A DNA stretch of 55,145 bases from Citrobacter youngae ATCC 29220 (GCF_000155975.1 NZ_GG730300.1:759185-814329); one strand, 5' to 3'; numbered from the stretch's first letter, positions 35,760-47,745 are shown. Numbers and translations are program-made. The notes: a model not told the origin generated them from the sequence alone.

Positions 35760-36907
35760 TGACTGAGCAACGTCCTTTAACGATTGCCCTCGTCGCCGGA
35801 GAAACCTCCGGCGATATTCTTGGTGCAGGACTCATCCGCGCACTCAAGGCTCGTGTCCCCAATGCGCGTTTTGTTGGCGTGGCGGGGCCGCTGATGCAGG
35901 CCGAAGGCTGTGAAGCCTGGTACGAAATGGAAGAGCTGGCGGTGATGGGCATTGTTGAAGTGCTCGGTCGTCTGCGCCGTTTACTGCATATTCGGGCCGA
36001 TCTCACTCGTCGATTCACCGACCTCAAGCCGGATGTCTTCGTCGGCATTGATGCGCCTGATTTCAACATTACCCTTGAAGGGAATCTGAAAAAGCAGGGC
36101 ATAAAAACCATTCATTATGTCAGTCCGTCCGTTTGGGCGTGGCGACAGAAACGCGTTTTCAAAATAGGCAGATCCACCAATATGGTGCTGGCTTTTCTGC
36201 CTTTCGAAAAAGCGTTTTATGACAAATTTAACGTCCCATGCCGCTTTATCGGCCACACCATGGCGGATGCCATGCCGTTGGATCCGGATAAAAACGCGGC
36301 CCGCGATGCTCTGGGTATTCCCCACGACGCTCACTGCCTGGCGCTGTTGCCTGGAAGCCGTGGCGCGGAAGTGGAGATGCTCAGCGCCGATTTTCTGAAA
36401 ACGGCGCAGCTGTTACGCCAGCAATACCCGGATCTCGAAGTGGTGGTGCCGCTGGTCAATGCTAAACGCCGGGAGCAGTTTGAGCGCATTAAGGCTGAGG
36501 TTGCGCCGGAGCTTTCCGTGCACCTGCTCAATGGCATGGGACGTGAAGCGATGGTAGCCAGCGATGCGGCGCTGTTGGCTTCAGGCACCGCGGCGCTGGA
36601 GTGTATGCTGGCAAAGTGCCCGATGGTGGTCGGCTACCGAATGAAACCCTTCACCTTCTGGTTGGCGAAGCGTTTGGTGAAAACGGATTACGTTTCGCTA
36701 CCTAACCTGCTGGCGGGAAGAGAACTGGTGAAAGAGCTGTTGCAGGAAGAGTGTGAACCGCATGCGCTGGCGCAAGCGTTGTTGCCGCTGCTGGCGAATG
36801 GTAAAACCAGCCATGCGATGCATGACACTTTCCGTGAACTGCATCAGCAGATCCGTTGCAATGCTGATGAGCAGGCGGCGGATGCAGTCCTGGAGTTAGC
36901 GCAATGA
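35759..36907 (+). CDS. lpxB: Lipid-A-disaccharide synthase LpxB
   Basis: GT19 glycosyltransferase that joins UDP-2,3-diacylglucosamine and lipid X on the inner face of the inner membrane. It has 382 residues. The N-terminal [14 protein letters not shown] and [12 protein letters not shown] near the middle are typical. Overlaps (TAATG with lpxA, ATGA with rnhB) show tight translational coupling. Confidence 0.97.
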   Translation: MTEQRPLTIALVAGETSGDILGAGLIRALKARVPNARFVGVAGPLMQAEGCEAWYEMEELAVMGIVEVLGRLRRLLHIRADLTRRFTDLKPDVFVGIDAPDFNITLEGNLKKQGIKTIHYVSPSVWAWRQKRVFKIGRSTNMVLAFLPFEKAFYDKFNVPCRFIGHTMADAMPLDPDKNAARDALGIPHDAHCLALLPGSRGAEVEMLSADFLKTAQLLRQQYPDLEVVVPLVNAKRREQFERIKAEVAPELSVHLLNGMGREAMVASDAALLASGTAALECMLAKCPMVVGYRMKPFTFWLAKRLVKTDYVSLPNLLAGRELVKELLQEECEPHALAQALLPLLANGKTSHAMHDTFRELHQQIRCNADEQAADAVLELAQ

Positions 36908-37500
36908 TTGAATTTGTGTATCCGCATACGCATTTAGTGGCGGGTGTGGATGAAGTCGGACGTGGTCCTTTGGTTGGGGCGGTTGTTACTGCTGCCGTCA
37001 TTCTGGATCCGGCTCGTCCGATTATCGGTCTTAACGACTCAAAAAAACTGTCGGAAAAACGCCGCCTGGCGTTGTTTGATGAAATAAAAGAAAAAGCGTT
37101 AAGCTGGAGCGTGGGCCGTGCGGAACCGCATGAAATCGACGAGCTGAATATTTTGCATGCCACTATGCTGGCGATGCAGCGTGCGGTCGCGGGCCTGCAT
37201 ATTGCGCCGGAGTACGTACTGATTGACGGCAATCGTTGCCCGGCATTACCGGTACCGTCGATGGCGGTAGTCAAAGGTGATAGCCGCGTAGCAGAGATTA
37301 GCGCTGCGTCGATACTGGCGAAAGTAACCCGTGATGCTGAAATGGCGGCGCTGGATACGGTTTTTCCACAGTATGGTTTTGCACAGCACAAAGGCTATCC
37401 AACCGCTTTTCATCTGGAAAAGTTGGCACTGCATGGCGCGACAGAGCACCATCGCCGCAGTTTTGGCCCCGTCAAACGCGTACTGGGACTCTCGTCCTGA
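36904..37500 (+). CDS. rnhB: Ribonuclease HII
   Basis: Cuts RNA in RNA/DNA hybrids and starts removal of single ribonucleotides from DNA. It has 198 residues. The active-site carboxylates D16-E17 (GVDEVGRG) and D108 (LIDGNRCP) are present. It overlaps the lpxB stop by four bases and lies 24 bp before dnaE. Confidence 0.97.
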   Translation: MIEFVYPHTHLVAGVDEVGRGPLVGAVVTAAVILDPARPIIGLNDSKKLSEKRRLALFDEIKEKALSWSVGRAEPHEIDELNILHATMLAMQRAVAGLHIAPEYVLIDGNRCPALPVPSMAVVKGDSRVAEISAASILAKVTRDAEMAALDTVFPQYGFAQHKGYPTAFHLEKLALHGATEHHRRSFGPVKRVLGLSS

Positions 37501-37524
37501 TTCTTGTCCCGAAGGAATCTGAAG

Positions 37525-40500
37525 ATGTCTGAACCACGTTTCGTCCACCTCCGGGTGCACAGCGACTACTCCATGATTGATGGGCTGGCGAAAACCGGGC
37601 CGCTGGTGAAGAAGGCGGCCGCATTAGGCATGCCTGCGCTGGCGATCACCGATTTCACTAACCTGTGTGGTCTGGTGAAGTTCTACGGAGCGGGTCACGG
37701 CGCCGGTATTAAGCCGATTGTCGGCGCAGATTTTCATGTCCGCAGCGAGCTGTTGGGTGACGAACTCACGCAGCTCACGGTACTGGCCGCTAACAATACC
37801 GGCTATCAGAACCTGACGTTATTGATATCGAAAGCCTATCAGCGCGGCTATGGCGCTGAAGGGCCGGTTATCGACCGCGACTGGTTGGTTGAGCTGAAAG
37901 AAGGGCTGATTCTGCTCTCCGGCGGTCGCATGGGTGACGTCGGACGTAGCCTGTTGCGCGGTAATAGCGCCTTGGTTGACGAGTGCGTGGCGTTTTACGA
38001 AGAGCATTTTCCCAATAGCTATTTCCTTGAGCTGATCCGTACCGGCAGACAAGATGAAGAAAACTATCTGCATGCAGCGGTAGAACTGGCCGAAACGCGT
38101 GGTTTGCCGGTGGTGGCGACCAACGATGTTCGCTTCCTTGAAACCGGCGATTTCGACGCGCATGAAATCCGCGTGGCGATCCACGACGGATTTACCCTTG
38201 ACGATCCCAAACGCCCGCGTAACTACTCCGCGCAGCAGTATATGCGTAGCGAAGAGGAGATGTGCGAGCTGTTCTCCGATATTCCGGAGGCGCTGCAAAA
38301 CACCGTCGAAATCGCCAAACGCTGTAACGTCACGGTGCGTCTGGGCGAGTATTTCCTGCCGCAGTTCCCAACCGGCGATATGACCACCGAGGATTTCCTC
38401 GTGGCGAAGTCGAAAGAGGGGCTGGAACAGCGACTGGAGTTCCTGTTCCCGGATCCGGAAGAGCGTGCTAAGCGCCGTCCTGAGTATGACGAACGTCTGG
38501 ACGTGGAACTTAAAGTTATCAACCAGATGGGATTCCCTGGCTACTTCCTGATCGTAATGGAATTTATCCAGTGGTCGAAAGATAACGGCGTACCGGTAGG
38601 TCCGGGACGTGGTTCCGGTGCGGGCTCGCTGGTGGCCTATGCGCTGAAAATTACCGACCTTGATCCGCTGGAATTTGACCTGCTGTTCGAACGTTTCCTG
38701 AACCCGGAACGTGTTTCAATGCCCGACTTCGACGTTGACTTCTGTATGGAGAAACGCGACCAGGTTATTGAGCACGTGGCGGATATGTACGGTCGCGATG
38801 CGGTTTCGCAGATTATTACCTTCGGTACGATGGCGGCAAAAGCGGTTATTCGTGACGTGGGCCGCGTGCTCGGTCACCCGTACGGCTTCGTTGATCGCAT
38901 CTCGAAGCTCGTTCCTCCCGATCCGGGCATGACGCTGGCGAAAGCCTTTGAAGCTGAACCCCAACTGCCGGAAATCTACGAGGCAGATGAAGAGGTTAAA
39001 GCGCTGATCGATATGGCGCGTAAGCTGGAAGGCGTCACGCGTAACGCCGGTAAGCACGCGGGCGGTGTGGTTATTGCCCCGACCAAAATTACTGATTTTG
39101 CACCTCTGTATTGTGACGAACAGGGGTTACACCCGGTCACCCAGTTTGATAAGAACGACGTAGAATACGCCGGTCTGGTGAAGTTCGACTTCCTGGGTCT
39201 GCGTACGCTGACCATCATCAACTGGGCGCTGGAGATGATCAACGCCCGCCGTGAAAAGAACGGCGAGCCGCCGCTGGATATCGCTGCTATCCCGCTGGAT
39301 GACAAGAAAAGCTTCGACATGCTGCAACGCTCGGAGACGACGGCGGTCTTCCAGCTTGAATCCCGCGGCATGAAAGATCTGATCAAACGTCTGCAGCCTG
39401 ACTGCTTCGAAGATATGATAGCCCTGGTGGCCCTGTTCCGCCCAGGCCCGCTACAGTCGGGGATGGTAGATAACTTTATCGACCGTAAGCATGGTCGCGA
39501 AGAGATTTCCTACCCGGACGTACAATGGCAGCATGAGTGTCTGAAGCCGGTACTGGAGCCAACCTACGGCATTATCCTGTATCAGGAACAGGTTATGCAG
39601 ATTGCCCAGGAGCTGTCCGGCTACACGCTTGGCGGCGCGGATATGCTGCGTCGTGCGATGGGTAAGAAAAAGCCGGAAGAGATGGCCAAGCAGCGCGGCA
39701 CCTTTGAAGAAGGGGCCAAAAAGCGCGGCGTAGACGGCGAGCTGGCGATGAAAATCTTTGACCTGGTGGAGAAATTCGCCGGTTACGGCTTTAACAAATC
39801 GCACTCCGCAGCCTATGCGCTGGTTTCTTACCAGACGCTGTGGCTGAAAGCGCATTACCCTGCCGAGTTTATGGCGGCGGTAATGACTGCCGATATGGAT
39901 AACACCGAGAAAGTGGTCGGGCTGGTGGATGAATGCTGGCGCATGGGGCTAAAAATCCTGCCGCCGGACATTAACTCCGGGCTTTACCATTTCCACGTTA
40001 ATGATGATGGCGAGATTGTTTACGGCATCGGCGCGATAAAAGGCGTGGGTGAAGGCCCAATTGAAGCTATTATTGAAGCGCGTAACGAAGGTGGTTACTT
40101 CCGCGAGCTGTTTGATCTCTGTGCGCGCACGGATATCAAAAAACTCAATCGCCGGGTGCTGGAAAAACTGATCATGTCCGGGGCGTTTGACCGCCTTGGC
40201 CCGCACCGCGCGGCGTTGATGAATTCGCTAAGCGATGCGCTAAAAGCCGCCGATCAGCATGCGAAAGCGGAAGCGATTGGTCAGGCCGATATGTTTGGCG
40301 TCCTGGCGGAAGAGCCGGAGCAAATCGAACAATCCTATGCCAGCTGTCAGCCGTGGCCGGAGCAGGTGGTATTAGACGGTGAGCGTGAAACGTTGGGGCT
40401 GTACCTGACCGGACACCCCATCAACCAGTATTTAAAAGAAATTGAGCGCTATGTCGGAGGCTACAGGCTGAAAGACATGCATCCGACAGAACGTGGTAAA

Positions 40501-41007
40501 GTCACCACGGCTGCGGGGCTCGTCATTGCTGCGCGGGTAATGGTCACCAAGCGCGGCAATCGAATCGGCATCTGTACACTGGATGACCGTTCCGGACGTC
40601 TGGAAGTGATGTTGTTTACCGATGCTCTGGATAAATACCAGCAATTGCTGGAAAAAGACCGCATACTTATCGTCAGCGGACAGGTCAGCTTTGATGACTT
40701 CAGCGGCGGGCTTAAAATGATGGCCCGTGAAGTCATGGATATTGACGAAGCCCGGGAAAAATATGCTCGCGGGCTTGCTATCTCGCTGACGGACAGGCAA
40801 ATTGATGACCAGCTTTTAAACCGACTCCGTCAGTCTCTGGAACCCCACCGCTCGGGGACAATTCCAGTACATCTCTACTATCAGAGGGCGGATGCACGCG
40901 CGCGGTTGCGTTTTGGCGCGACGTGGCGTGTCTCTCCGAGCGATCGTTTGCTAAACGATCTCCGTGGCCTTATTGGTTCGGAGCAGGTGGAACTGGAGTT
41001 TGACTAA
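37525..41007 (+). CDS. dnaE: DNA polymerase III alpha subunit
   Basis: Replicative polymerase catalytic subunit. The start at ATG 37525 ([20 protein letters not shown]) gives 1160 residues, as in E. coli. In order: PHP domain (from residue 6), polymerase palm with D401 and D403 in PDFDVDF, fingers, the tandem helix-hairpin-helix, an OB fold near residues 990-1070 and the C-terminal tau-binding domain. It lies 12 bp before accA. Confidence 0.98.
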   Translation: MSEPRFVHLRVHSDYSMIDGLAKTGPLVKKAAALGMPALAITDFTNLCGLVKFYGAGHGAGIKPIVGADFHVRSELLGDELTQLTVLAANNTGYQNLTLLISKAYQRGYGAEGPVIDRDWLVELKEGLILLSGGRMGDVGRSLLRGNSALVDECVAFYEEHFPNSYFLELIRTGRQDEENYLHAAVELAETRGLPVVATNDVRFLETGDFDAHEIRVAIHDGFTLDDPKRPRNYSAQQYMRSEEEMCELFSDIPEALQNTVEIAKRCNVTVRLGEYFLPQFPTGDMTTEDFLVAKSKEGLEQRLEFLFPDPEERAKRRPEYDERLDVELKVINQMGFPGYFLIVMEFIQWSKDNGVPVGPGRGSGAGSLVAYALKITDLDPLEFDLLFERFLNPERVSMPDFDVDFCMEKRDQVIEHVADMYGRDAVSQIITFGTMAAKAVIRDVGRVLGHPYGFVDRISKLVPPDPGMTLAKAFEAEPQLPEIYEADEEVKALIDMARKLEGVTRNAGKHAGGVVIAPTKITDFAPLYCDEQGLHPVTQFDKNDVEYAGLVKFDFLGLRTLTIINWALEMINARREKNGEPPLDIAAIPLDDKKSFDMLQRSETTAVFQLESRGMKDLIKRLQPDCFEDMIALVALFRPGPLQSGMVDNFIDRKHGREEISYPDVQWQHECLKPVLEPTYGIILYQEQVMQIAQELSGYTLGGADMLRRAMGKKKPEEMAKQRGTFEEGAKKRGVDGELAMKIFDLVEKFAGYGFNKSHSAAYALVSYQTLWLKAHYPAEFMAAVMTADMDNTEKVVGLVDECWRMGLKILPPDINSGLYHFHVNDDGEIVYGIGAIKGVGEGPIEAIIEARNEGGYFRELFDLCARTDIKKLNRRVLEKLIMSGAFDRLGPHRAALMNSLSDALKAADQHAKAEAIGQADMFGVLAEEPEQIEQSYASCQPWPEQVVLDGERETLGLYLTGHPINQYLKEIERYVGGYRLKDMHPTERGKVTTAAGLVIAARVMVTKRGNRIGICTLDDRSGRLEVMLFTDALDKYQQLLEKDRILIVSGQVSFDDFSGGLKMMAREVMDIDEAREKYARGLAISLTDRQIDDQLLNRLRQSLEPHRSGTIPVHLYYQRADARARLRFGATWRVSPSDRLLNDLRGLIGSEQVELEFD

Positions 41008-41019
41008 TACAGGAATACT

Positions 41020-41979
41020 ATGAGTCTGAATTTCCTTGATTTTGAACAGCCGATTGCAGAGCTGGAAGCAAAAATCGATTCTCTGACTGCGGTTAGCCGT
41101 CAGGATGAGAAACTGGATATTAATATCGATGAAGAAGTGCATCGCCTGCGTGAAAAAAGCGTAGAACTGACGCGTAAAATCTTCGCCGATCTGGGCGCAT
41201 GGCAGGTAGCCCAACTGGCTCGCCATCCACAGCGTCCGTACACCCTGGATTATGTCCGCCTGGCGTTTGATGAATTTGATGAGCTGGCGGGCGATCGTGC
41301 CTACGCGGATGACAAAGCGATTGTCGGCGGTATCGCGCGTCTGGATGGCCGCCCGGTAATGATCATTGGTCATCAGAAGGGCCGTGAGACCAAAGAAAAA
41401 ATTCGTCGTAACTTCGGCATGCCAGCGCCGGAAGGTTATCGCAAAGCGCTGCGCCTGATGGAAATGGCTGAGCGTTTCAATATGCCGATCGTTACCTTCA
41501 TCGACACCCCAGGGGCTTACCCAGGAGTCGGTGCGGAAGAGCGTGGTCAGTCTGAAGCGATCGCGCGCAACCTGCGTGAAATGTCGCGTCTGAACGTACC
41601 GGTAATCTGCACCGTTATCGGTGAAGGTGGTTCCGGCGGCGCGCTGGCGATCGGCGTGGGTGATAAAGTGAATATGCTGCAGTACAGCACCTATTCCGTT
41701 ATCTCTCCGGAAGGCTGCGCCTCCATCCTGTGGAAAAGCGCCGATAAAGCGCCGCTGGCAGCAGAAGCGATGGGCATTATCGCGCCGCGTCTGAAAGAGC
41801 TGAAGCTTATCGACTCTATCATTCCTGAACCGCTGGGCGGCGCACACCGCAACCCGGAAGTGATGGCCGCGTCGCTGAAAGCGCAGCTGCTGGCCGATCT
41901 CGCCGATCTCGACGTGTTAAGCAAAGAAGATTTGAAAAACCGTCGTTACCAGCGCCTGATGAGCTACGGTTACGCGTAA
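41020..41979 (+). CDS. accA: Acetyl-CoA carboxylase carboxyltransferase subunit alpha
   Basis: Alpha half of the carboxyltransferase that transfers CO2 from biotin (AccB) to acetyl-CoA, the committed step of fatty acid synthesis; it works as an alpha2-beta2 complex with AccD. It has 319 residues with a crotonase-like fold: [18 protein letters not shown] and [12 protein letters not shown] line the active site. It ends the long block at a strong terminator. Confidence 0.97.
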   Translation: MSLNFLDFEQPIAELEAKIDSLTAVSRQDEKLDINIDEEVHRLREKSVELTRKIFADLGAWQVAQLARHPQRPYTLDYVRLAFDEFDELAGDRAYADDKAIVGGIARLDGRPVMIIGHQKGRETKEKIRRNFGMPAPEGYRKALRLMEMAERFNMPIVTFIDTPGAYPGVGAEERGQSEAIARNLREMSRLNVPVICTVIGEGGSGGALAIGVGDKVNMLQYSTYSVISPEGCASILWKSADKAPLAAEAMGIIAPRLKELKLIDSIIPEPLGGAHRNPEVMAASLKAQLLADLADLDVLSKEDLKNRRYQRLMSYGYA

Positions 41980-41994
41980 ACTGCATTCATTCTG

Positions 41995-42026
41995 AAAAGG
42001 GCCACAACGCTGTGGCCCTTTTTTTT
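41995..42026 (+). terminator. accA terminator
   Basis: GGGCCACA pairs with TGTGGCCC around ACGC, with four A before and eight T after. Confidence 0.93.
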
Positions 42027-42078
42027 ACCTGTGGTTTCACCAGGCTATGCTTAACTAAGGTTTTTCCAGGAGGAACGC

Positions 42079-44217
42079 ATGAATATCATTGCCATCATGG
42101 GACCGCATGGCGTCTTTTACAAAGATGAGCCGATTAAGGAACTTGAACGTGCGCTACAGCAGCAGGGGTTTCAGATTATCTGGCCGCAAAATAGCGTCGA
42201 CCTGCTGAAGTTTATCGAACATAACCCGCGAATTTGCGGCGTCATCTTTGACTGGGATGAGTACAGCCTGGATCTGTGTAGCGACATCAACCAGCTCAAC
42301 GAATATCTCCCGCTTTACGCCTTTATTAATACGCATTCGACGATGGATGTCAGCGCACACGATCTGCGCATGGCGCTGTGGTTTTTTGAGTATGCGCTGG
42401 GCCAATCCGATGATATTGCCACCCGCATACGCCAGTACACCAGTGAATATCTTGATAACATTACGCCCCCTTTCACCAAAGCGCTGTTTACCTATGTGAA
42501 AGAAGGAAAGTACACCTTCTGTACGCCCGGACATATGGCGGGAACGGCGTATCAGAAAAGCCCGGTCGGCTGCCTGTTCTATGACTTCTTTGGCGGCAAT
42601 ACGCTGAAGGCCGACGTGTCTATTTCCGTGACCGAGCTGGGCTCGCTGCTGGATCATACCGGCCCGCACCTGGAGGCGGAGGAGTATATCGCCCGCACTT
42701 TTGGCGCCGAGCAGAGCTACATGGTGACCAACGGCACATCCACCTCCAATAAAATTGTGGGCATGTATGCCGCGCCAACGGGCAGTACGCTGTTGATTGA
42801 CCGCAACTGCCATAAGTCATTGGCGCATTTGCTGATGATGAGCGATGTGGTGCCAATCTGGCTAAAGCCTACGCGTAATGCGCTGGGGATCCTGGGCGGC
42901 ATACCCCGTCGGGAATTTACCCGCGCGAGCATCGAAAGCAAGGTAGAGGAAACCCCTCAGGCGCAATGGCCGGTACATGCGGTGATCACCAACTCCACCT
43001 ATGACGGCCTGCTGTATAACACCAACTGGATCAAGCAAACGCTGGATGTGCCTTCCATCCATTTTGACTCAGCCTGGGTGCCGTATACCCATTTTCATCC
43101 GATCTATCAGGGGAAAAGCGGAATGAGCGGAGAACGGGTTCCGGGGAAGGTGATTTTTGAAACCCAGTCCACCCACAAGATGCTGGCGGCGCTGTCGCAG
43201 GCTTCGCTGATCCACATTAAGGGCGACTACGACGAAGACACTTTCAACGAAGCCTTTATGATGCATACCTCCACCTCGCCGAGCTACCCAATCGTTGCCT
43301 CGATTGAAACCGCAGCGGCCATGCTGCGGGGCAATTCCGGTAAGCGATTAATCAATCGTTCGGTGGAGCGAGCGCTGCATTTTCGTAAAGAAGTACAGCG
43401 GTTACGTGAAGAGTCGGACGGTTGGTTCTTTGACATCTGGCAACCGGAAAGAGTGGATGAGGCCGAATGCTGGCCGGTAGCGCCCGGTGAAGACTGGCAC
43501 GGATTTGTCGATGCTGACGCCGACCATATGTTCCTCGACCCGGTGAAGGTCACTATTCTGACGCCGGGGATGGATGAACAGGGAAATATGAGTGAAGAGG
43601 GGATCCCCGCCGCGCTGGTGGCGAAATTCCTTGATGAACGCGGCGTCGTTGTCGAGAAAACGGGACCGTATAATCTGTTGTTTCTGTTCAGTATTGGCAT
43701 TGATAAAACCCGGGCGATGGGCCTGCTGCGCGGGCTGACGGAGTTTAAGCGTTCGTACGATCTGAATTTACGTGTGAAAAACATGCTGCCGGATCTGTAT
43801 GCCGAAGATCCTGATTTTTATCGCAATATGCGTATTCAGGATCTGGCGCAGGGGATCCATAGGCTGATCCGCCAGCACGATCTTTCCGGGCTGATGCTGC
43901 GGGCATTTGACACCTTGCCGGAAATGAAAATGACGCCGCATCAGGCCTGGCAACGGCAGATCAAAGGTGAGGTTGAAACGGTGGCGCTCGATCAGCTGGT
44001 GGGGCGCGTGTCCGCCAATATGATCCTGCCTTATCCACCCGGCGTGCCCCTCCTGATGCCAGGAGAAATGATCGCTGAAAAAAGCCGGGCTGTACTCGAT
44101 TTCCTGCTTATGCTGTGCTCCGTGGGGCAGCGTTACCCTGGGTTTGAAACCGATATCCATGGCGCTAAACTGGGTGAAGATGGCGTGTATCGTGTGAGAG
44201 TCTTAAAAATGGCATAA
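42079..44217 (+). CDS. ldcC: Lysine decarboxylase LdcC (constitutive)
   Basis: PLP-dependent decarboxylase converting lysine to cadaverine; an acid-stress and polyamine enzyme. It has 712 residues (E. coli 713). Domains are the N-terminal response-regulator-like wing, the fold-I core with PLP lysine K367 in STHKMLAAL, and a C-terminal domain. Assignment to LdcC rather than CadA rests on position after accA and the absence of a cadB neighbour. A strong AGGAGGA site precedes the ATG. Confidence 0.94.
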   Translation: MNIIAIMGPHGVFYKDEPIKELERALQQQGFQIIWPQNSVDLLKFIEHNPRICGVIFDWDEYSLDLCSDINQLNEYLPLYAFINTHSTMDVSAHDLRMALWFFEYALGQSDDIATRIRQYTSEYLDNITPPFTKALFTYVKEGKYTFCTPGHMAGTAYQKSPVGCLFYDFFGGNTLKADVSISVTELGSLLDHTGPHLEAEEYIARTFGAEQSYMVTNGTSTSNKIVGMYAAPTGSTLLIDRNCHKSLAHLLMMSDVVPIWLKPTRNALGILGGIPRREFTRASIESKVEETPQAQWPVHAVITNSTYDGLLYNTNWIKQTLDVPSIHFDSAWVPYTHFHPIYQGKSGMSGERVPGKVIFETQSTHKMLAALSQASLIHIKGDYDEDTFNEAFMMHTSTSPSYPIVASIETAAAMLRGNSGKRLINRSVERALHFRKEVQRLREESDGWFFDIWQPERVDEAECWPVAPGEDWHGFVDADADHMFLDPVKVTILTPGMDEQGNMSEEGIPAALVAKFLDERGVVVEKTGPYNLLFLFSIGIDKTRAMGLLRGLTEFKRSYDLNLRVKNMLPDLYAEDPDFYRNMRIQDLAQGIHRLIRQHDLSGLMLRAFDTLPEMKMTPHQAWQRQIKGEVETVALDQLVGRVSANMILPYPPGVPLLMPGEMIAEKSRAVLDFLLMLCSVGQRYPGFETDIHGAKLGEDGVYRVRVLKMA

Positions 44218-44284
44218 CGACTTGCCTGAACCCATTACGCGCGAGTAACGTGCTGACAGAAAAAACGAAAGAGGCGATGACGCT

Positions 44285-44674
44285 ATGCTGGGATTAAAAC
44301 AGGTTCACCATATTGCCATTATTGCGACGGACTACGCGGCGAGTAAGGCATTTTACTGTGATGTGCTGGGCTTCACCTTGCTGAGCGAAGCCTACCGGGA
44401 AGAGCGCGACTCCTGGAAAGGCGATCTGGCGCTGAACGGGCAGTATGTGATTGAGCTCTTTTCTTTTCCGTTTCCGCCTTGCCGTCCGAGCCGACCAGAA
44501 GCCTGCGGTTTACGTCATCTGGCGTTCAGCGTGGATGACGTAGAGAAAGCGATCGCGCATCTGGAGGCTCACGATGTGAAGTGTGAGGCGGTACGCATCG
44601 ATCCTTTTACCGGCAAACGCTTTACGTTTTTTAACGATCCGGACGGATTACCGCTCGAACTGTACGAACTGTAA
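44285..44674 (+). CDS. yaeR: VOC-family protein YaeR (GloA2)
   Basis: Vicinal oxygen chelate protein of 129 residues resembling glyoxalase I. It has paired beta-alpha-beta modules (VHHIAIIATDYAASKAFYCD and LRHLAFSVDDVEKAI) with possible metal ligands His and Glu at the ends (LPLELYEL). The physiological substrate is not known to me. It lies 67 bp after ldcC on the same strand and before tilS. Confidence 0.9.
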   Translation: MLGLKQVHHIAIIATDYAASKAFYCDVLGFTLLSEAYREERDSWKGDLALNGQYVIELFSFPFPPCRPSRPEACGLRHLAFSVDDVEKAIAHLEAHDVKCEAVRIDPFTGKRFTFFNDPDGLPLELYEL

Positions 44675-44735
44675 GGCTTGTCATTGTGGCGTTAGCCCGG
44701 TAACGTGCCGGGCAATGCCACTGTAAGTAACCATC

Positions 44736-46028
44736 ATGACGACACTCACGCTGAACACTTCACTTCTGAATTCTCAATCGATTCTGGTCGCCTTTAGCGG
44801 TGGGCTGGACTCCACCGTGCTGCTGCATCAGCTGGTGCTGTGGCGAGCGCAGCATCCCCAGGTCGCTCTACGTGCAATCCATATTCATCACGGATTAAGC
44901 CCGCACGCAGACGGTTGGGTGCAGCACTGTGAGTCGGTATGCGCGCAGTGGCAGGTGCCGCTGGTGGTTGAGCGGGTCCATCTGGAGGATGATGGTCTGG
45001 GCATCGAGGCTCAGGCGCGGCGGGCGCGCTATCAGGCATTTGCACAGACGTTACTGCCGGGTGAGGTACTGATGACCGCCCAGCATCTGGATGACCAGTG
45101 TGAAACTTTTCTGCTGGCCCTTAAGCGCGGCAGCGGTCCTGCCGGGCTTTCTGCGATGGGAGAACGCTCGCCGTTTGCCGGAACCCAACTAATTCGACCG
45201 CTGCTGGCGCAAACGCGCGAGGCGCTTGAAGGATGGGCGCGACAGCATCAATTATGCTGGATAGAAGATGAAAGTAATCAGGACGATGCCTACGATCGCA
45301 ATTTCCTCAGATTGCGCGTTACTCCCTTGCTGCAACAGCGTTGGCCGCACTTCGCGCAGGCTACGGCCCGCAGCGCCGCGCTGTGCGCCGAGCAGGAGAG
45401 CTTACTGGATGAACTGCTTGCCAGCGATTTAGCCAACTGCGTCACTGCCCAGGGCACACTGTTGCTGGCGCCGCTAATGATGATGAGCGATGTGCGGCGT
45501 GCCGCGCTGCTTCGCCGCTGGCTGGCGGGATTACATGCCCCCATGCCTTCCCGTGACGCTCTGGAACGTATCTGGCAGGAAGTCGCGCTGGCGCGAGAGG
45601 ATGCTTCCCCCTGTTTTCGCCTTGGAGGGTTCGACATTCGTCGCTATCAGTCGCAGCTGTGGTGGGTGAAACCAGTCGACGGGCACAGCGAAACCGTCAT
45701 TCCGTGGTCATGCTGGCAAACGCCGCTGACGCTGCCCGCCGGGCTGGGGTCGGTGCAGCTCACCCCTGCTGGTGAATTGCGTATGCCGCAAGCGGACGAG
45801 CCGGTCAGTATTCGTTTTAAAGCGTCAGGGCTACTGCACATCGTCGGGCGTAGCGGTGGGCGTAAATTAAAGAAAATCTGGCAGGAACAGGGGATTCCAC
45901 CCTGGCGACGAGATACCACGCCGCTGCTGTTTTATGGTGAAACGTTGATTGCGGCTGCGGGTGTTTTTGTTACGCGTGAGGGAATAGCAGAAGATGAAGA
46001 AGGTGTGAGTCTGATTTGGCATGCCTGA
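44736..46028 (+). CDS. tilS: tRNA(Ile)-lysidine synthetase TilS
   Basis: Essential enzyme that attaches lysine to C34 of the CAU-anticodon isoleucine tRNA so that it reads AUA. It has 430 residues (E. coli about 432). The N-type ATP pyrophosphatase loop SGGLDST is at 21-27. C-terminal substrate-binding domains end in [22 protein letters not shown]. The stop TGA (46026-46028) lies inside a REP unit, so the repeat defines the extreme C-terminus. Confidence 0.96.
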   Translation: MTTLTLNTSLLNSQSILVAFSGGLDSTVLLHQLVLWRAQHPQVALRAIHIHHGLSPHADGWVQHCESVCAQWQVPLVVERVHLEDDGLGIEAQARRARYQAFAQTLLPGEVLMTAQHLDDQCETFLLALKRGSGPAGLSAMGERSPFAGTQLIRPLLAQTREALEGWARQHQLCWIEDESNQDDAYDRNFLRLRVTPLLQQRWPHFAQATARSAALCAEQESLLDELLASDLANCVTAQGTLLLAPLMMMSDVRRAALLRRWLAGLHAPMPSRDALERIWQEVALAREDASPCFRLGGFDIRRYQSQLWWVKPVDGHSETVIPWSCWQTPLTLPAGLGSVQLTPAGELRMPQADEPVSIRFKASGLLHIVGRSGGRKLKKIWQEQGIPPWRRDTTPLLFYGETLIAAAGVFVTREGIAEDEEGVSLIWHA

Positions 46029-46101
46029 TGGCGCTGCGCTTATCCGGCCTACGTATCGCATGGACCGTAGGCCGGATAAGGTGCTTGCACCGCCATCCGG
46101 C
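46022..46101. repeat. BIME overlapping the tilS stop codon
   Basis: Two REP units (46022-46052 and 46067-46101) between the convergent tilS and rof. The first unit begins TGCCTGATGG and its TGA is the tilS stop. It is mixed in type: GCCTGAT on one side, ATCCGGC on the other, so its palindrome is imperfect. Confidence 0.9.
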
Positions 46102-46111
46102 AACAAAATAA

Positions 46112-46372
46112 TCAGGATTCGCTGACGACCACGGTACCGATTTGTGGGTGGCTGAAGCTGGCAATTTTGTCGAGGCGAAGCTCACGGGTTTCACCTGCGA
46201 CCTCTGCGACCAGATATTCCACGTTTTTGCGGGAAACCAGGTCATTCGCTTTCGCTTGCAAAACTTCGCCATCTTTTAACGCCAACGTCAGTAACAAATG
46301 GTGCTGGCAGGCGAGTTCAAGATTGTCGTAATCATCACAGTTGATGGGTTGATACGTTTCATTCATTGACAT
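46112..46372 (-). CDS. rof: Rho-binding antiterminator Rof
   Basis: Small protein that binds Rho and inhibits Rho-dependent termination (YaeO). Eighty-six residues from the ATG at 46372, which has GGTGAG at suitable spacing; a second ATG at 46366 would give 84 residues (MNETYQP). The Sm-like fold includes the conserved [15 protein letters not shown]. Either start overlaps the yaeP stop, so the pair is translationally coupled. Confidence 0.93.
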   Translation of the reverse strand: MSMNETYQPINCDDYDNLELACQHHLLLTLALKDGEVLQAKANDLVSRKNVEYLVAEVAGETRELRLDKIASFSHPQIGTVVVSES

Positions 46373-46559
46373 AATCGCTCACCAGTAAGTTCGCGGCAGC
46401 ATAGGCCGCTTTTTCCCTGACCGACTCTGAAAGGGCGCTGTCTGCCGCCACTTCATTAAGCACCTTCAATACGCAGCCCAGCGCATCCGGGACATACCCT
46501 AAGTCTCCGCTGGCGATTTCCGCGTACCGCTTGCGTATTAACTCACAATATTTTTCCAC
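46359..46559 (-). CDS. yaeP: UPF0253 protein YaeP
   Basis: Conserved 66-residue enterobacterial protein without known function; helical, cytoplasmic. I choose the GTG at 46559 (read [12 protein letters not shown]) because it matches E. coli length. An in-frame upstream ATG (46577) would add six residues. It overlaps rof and is upstream of it on the same strand. Confidence 0.88.
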   Translation of the reverse strand: MEKYCELIRKRYAEIASGDLGYVPDALGCVLKVLNEVAADSALSESVREKAAYAAANLLVSDYVNE

Positions 46560-46747
46560 ATGCCCTCCTGTCAGCACTCTGACTTAACCGTGGATGCAAG
46601 TCTAAGCCTACGAAGATAAACTCTGTTTAGCAAGGTGACTATATCACACTCATTCGGGCAATATCAGCGCCTTGATAGAGGCGCTGTTAGCAGCCTTTTG
46701 CCGTGGTTTTCGCTACAATGTGCGCCTGATTCGAAAGGAGTTCTAAA

Positions 46748-47293
46748 ATGGCGCTTAAAGCGACGATCTATAAAGCTGTAGTCAATGTGGCGGATCTCGA
46801 CCGCAACCAGTTCCTTGACGCAGCCTTGACGCTGGCGCGTCACCCTTCAGAAACCCAGGAGCGCATGATGCTGCGCCTGCTGGCCTGGATTAAATATGCC
46901 GATGAGCGACTGCAGTTTACGCGGGGCCTGAGTGCGGAAGACGAGCCTGAAGCATGGCTGCGTAACGACCATCTGGGCATCGATCTCTGGATCGAGCTGG
47001 GACTGCCGGATGAGCGCCGTATTAAGAAAGCCTGCACTCAGTCTGCGGAGGTTGCCCTGTTTGCCTACAACAGCCGCGCGGCGCAGATCTGGTGGCAGCA
47101 AAATCAGGGCAAGTGCGCGCAGTTTAAGAATCTTACCGTGTGGTATCTGGATGATGAACAGCTGGCGCAACTGAGCGAATTTGCTGGTCGCACGATGGCT
47201 CTGCAGGCGACCATCCAGGATGGCGCCATCTGGTTGTCTGATTCTCAGAACAATCTGGAAATTCATCTGACCGCGTGGCAGCCGCGTTCATGA
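46748..47293 (+). CDS. yaeQ: YaeQ family protein
   Basis: Conserved 181-residue protein with a PD-(D/E)XK nuclease-like fold (family known from the E. coli structure) but no proven activity; reported in E. coli as a suppressor of rfaH haemolysin defects. It begins [20 protein letters not shown]. Its stop overlaps the arfB start (ATGA at 47290-47293), linking it to ribosome rescue by position. Confidence 0.92.
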   Translation: MALKATIYKAVVNVADLDRNQFLDAALTLARHPSETQERMMLRLLAWIKYADERLQFTRGLSAEDEPEAWLRNDHLGIDLWIELGLPDERRIKKACTQSAEVALFAYNSRAAQIWWQQNQGKCAQFKNLTVWYLDDEQLAQLSEFAGRTMALQATIQDGAIWLSDSQNNLEIHLTAWQPRS

Positions 47294-47712
47294 TTGTTCT
47301 CTCCCGAAACGTCTCTATCCCTGACAATGAGCTGGAAATCACGGCGATTCGGGCGCAGGGCGCGGGTGGTCAACACGTTAACAAGACCTCTACGGCTATC
47401 CATTTGCGCTTTGACATTCGGGCCTCAGGCCTGCCAGAGTATTATAAAGAACGCCTGCTGGCCGCCCGCCATCATCTGATTAGCGGCGATGGCGTCATTA
47501 TCATTAAGGCACAGGAATATCGTAGCCAGGAGCTAAACCGGGAAGCGGCAATCTCCCGGCTGGTGGCGGTGATAAAAGAATTAACCGCGGTGCAAAAAAG
47601 CCGACAGGCAACTCGCCCTACGCGCGCCTCGAAAGAGCGCAGGTTGTCATCGAAGGCGCAAAAATCCACAGTGAAGTCACTGCGCGGGAGAGTTCGTCGA
47701 ACGCAAGACTGA
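47290..47712 (+). CDS. arfB: Alternative ribosome-rescue factor ArfB (YaeJ)
   Basis: Peptidyl-tRNA hydrolase that rescues ribosomes stalled on non-stop mRNAs independently of tmRNA. The ATG at 47290 gives 140 residues, as in E. coli. The catalytic GGQ is at 26-28 ([12 protein letters not shown]), and the basic C-terminal tail ([13 protein letters not shown]) enters the empty mRNA channel. It is coupled to yaeQ by a 4-base overlap. Confidence 0.96.
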   Translation: MIVLSRNVSIPDNELEITAIRAQGAGGQHVNKTSTAIHLRFDIRASGLPEYYKERLLAARHHLISGDGVIIIKAQEYRSQELNREAAISRLVAVIKELTAVQKSRQATRPTRASKERRLSSKAQKSTVKSLRGRVRRTQD

Positions 47713-47745
47713 CGAGCAGGAATAGAAATTTATAAGGAATTGATA

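Noticed and set aside
44688-44725. REP-like motif between yaeR and tilS
   Set aside because: A short GCCCGGTAACGTGCCGGGC palindrome is present, but it lacks the rest of a REP unit; it may simply be a small hairpin.
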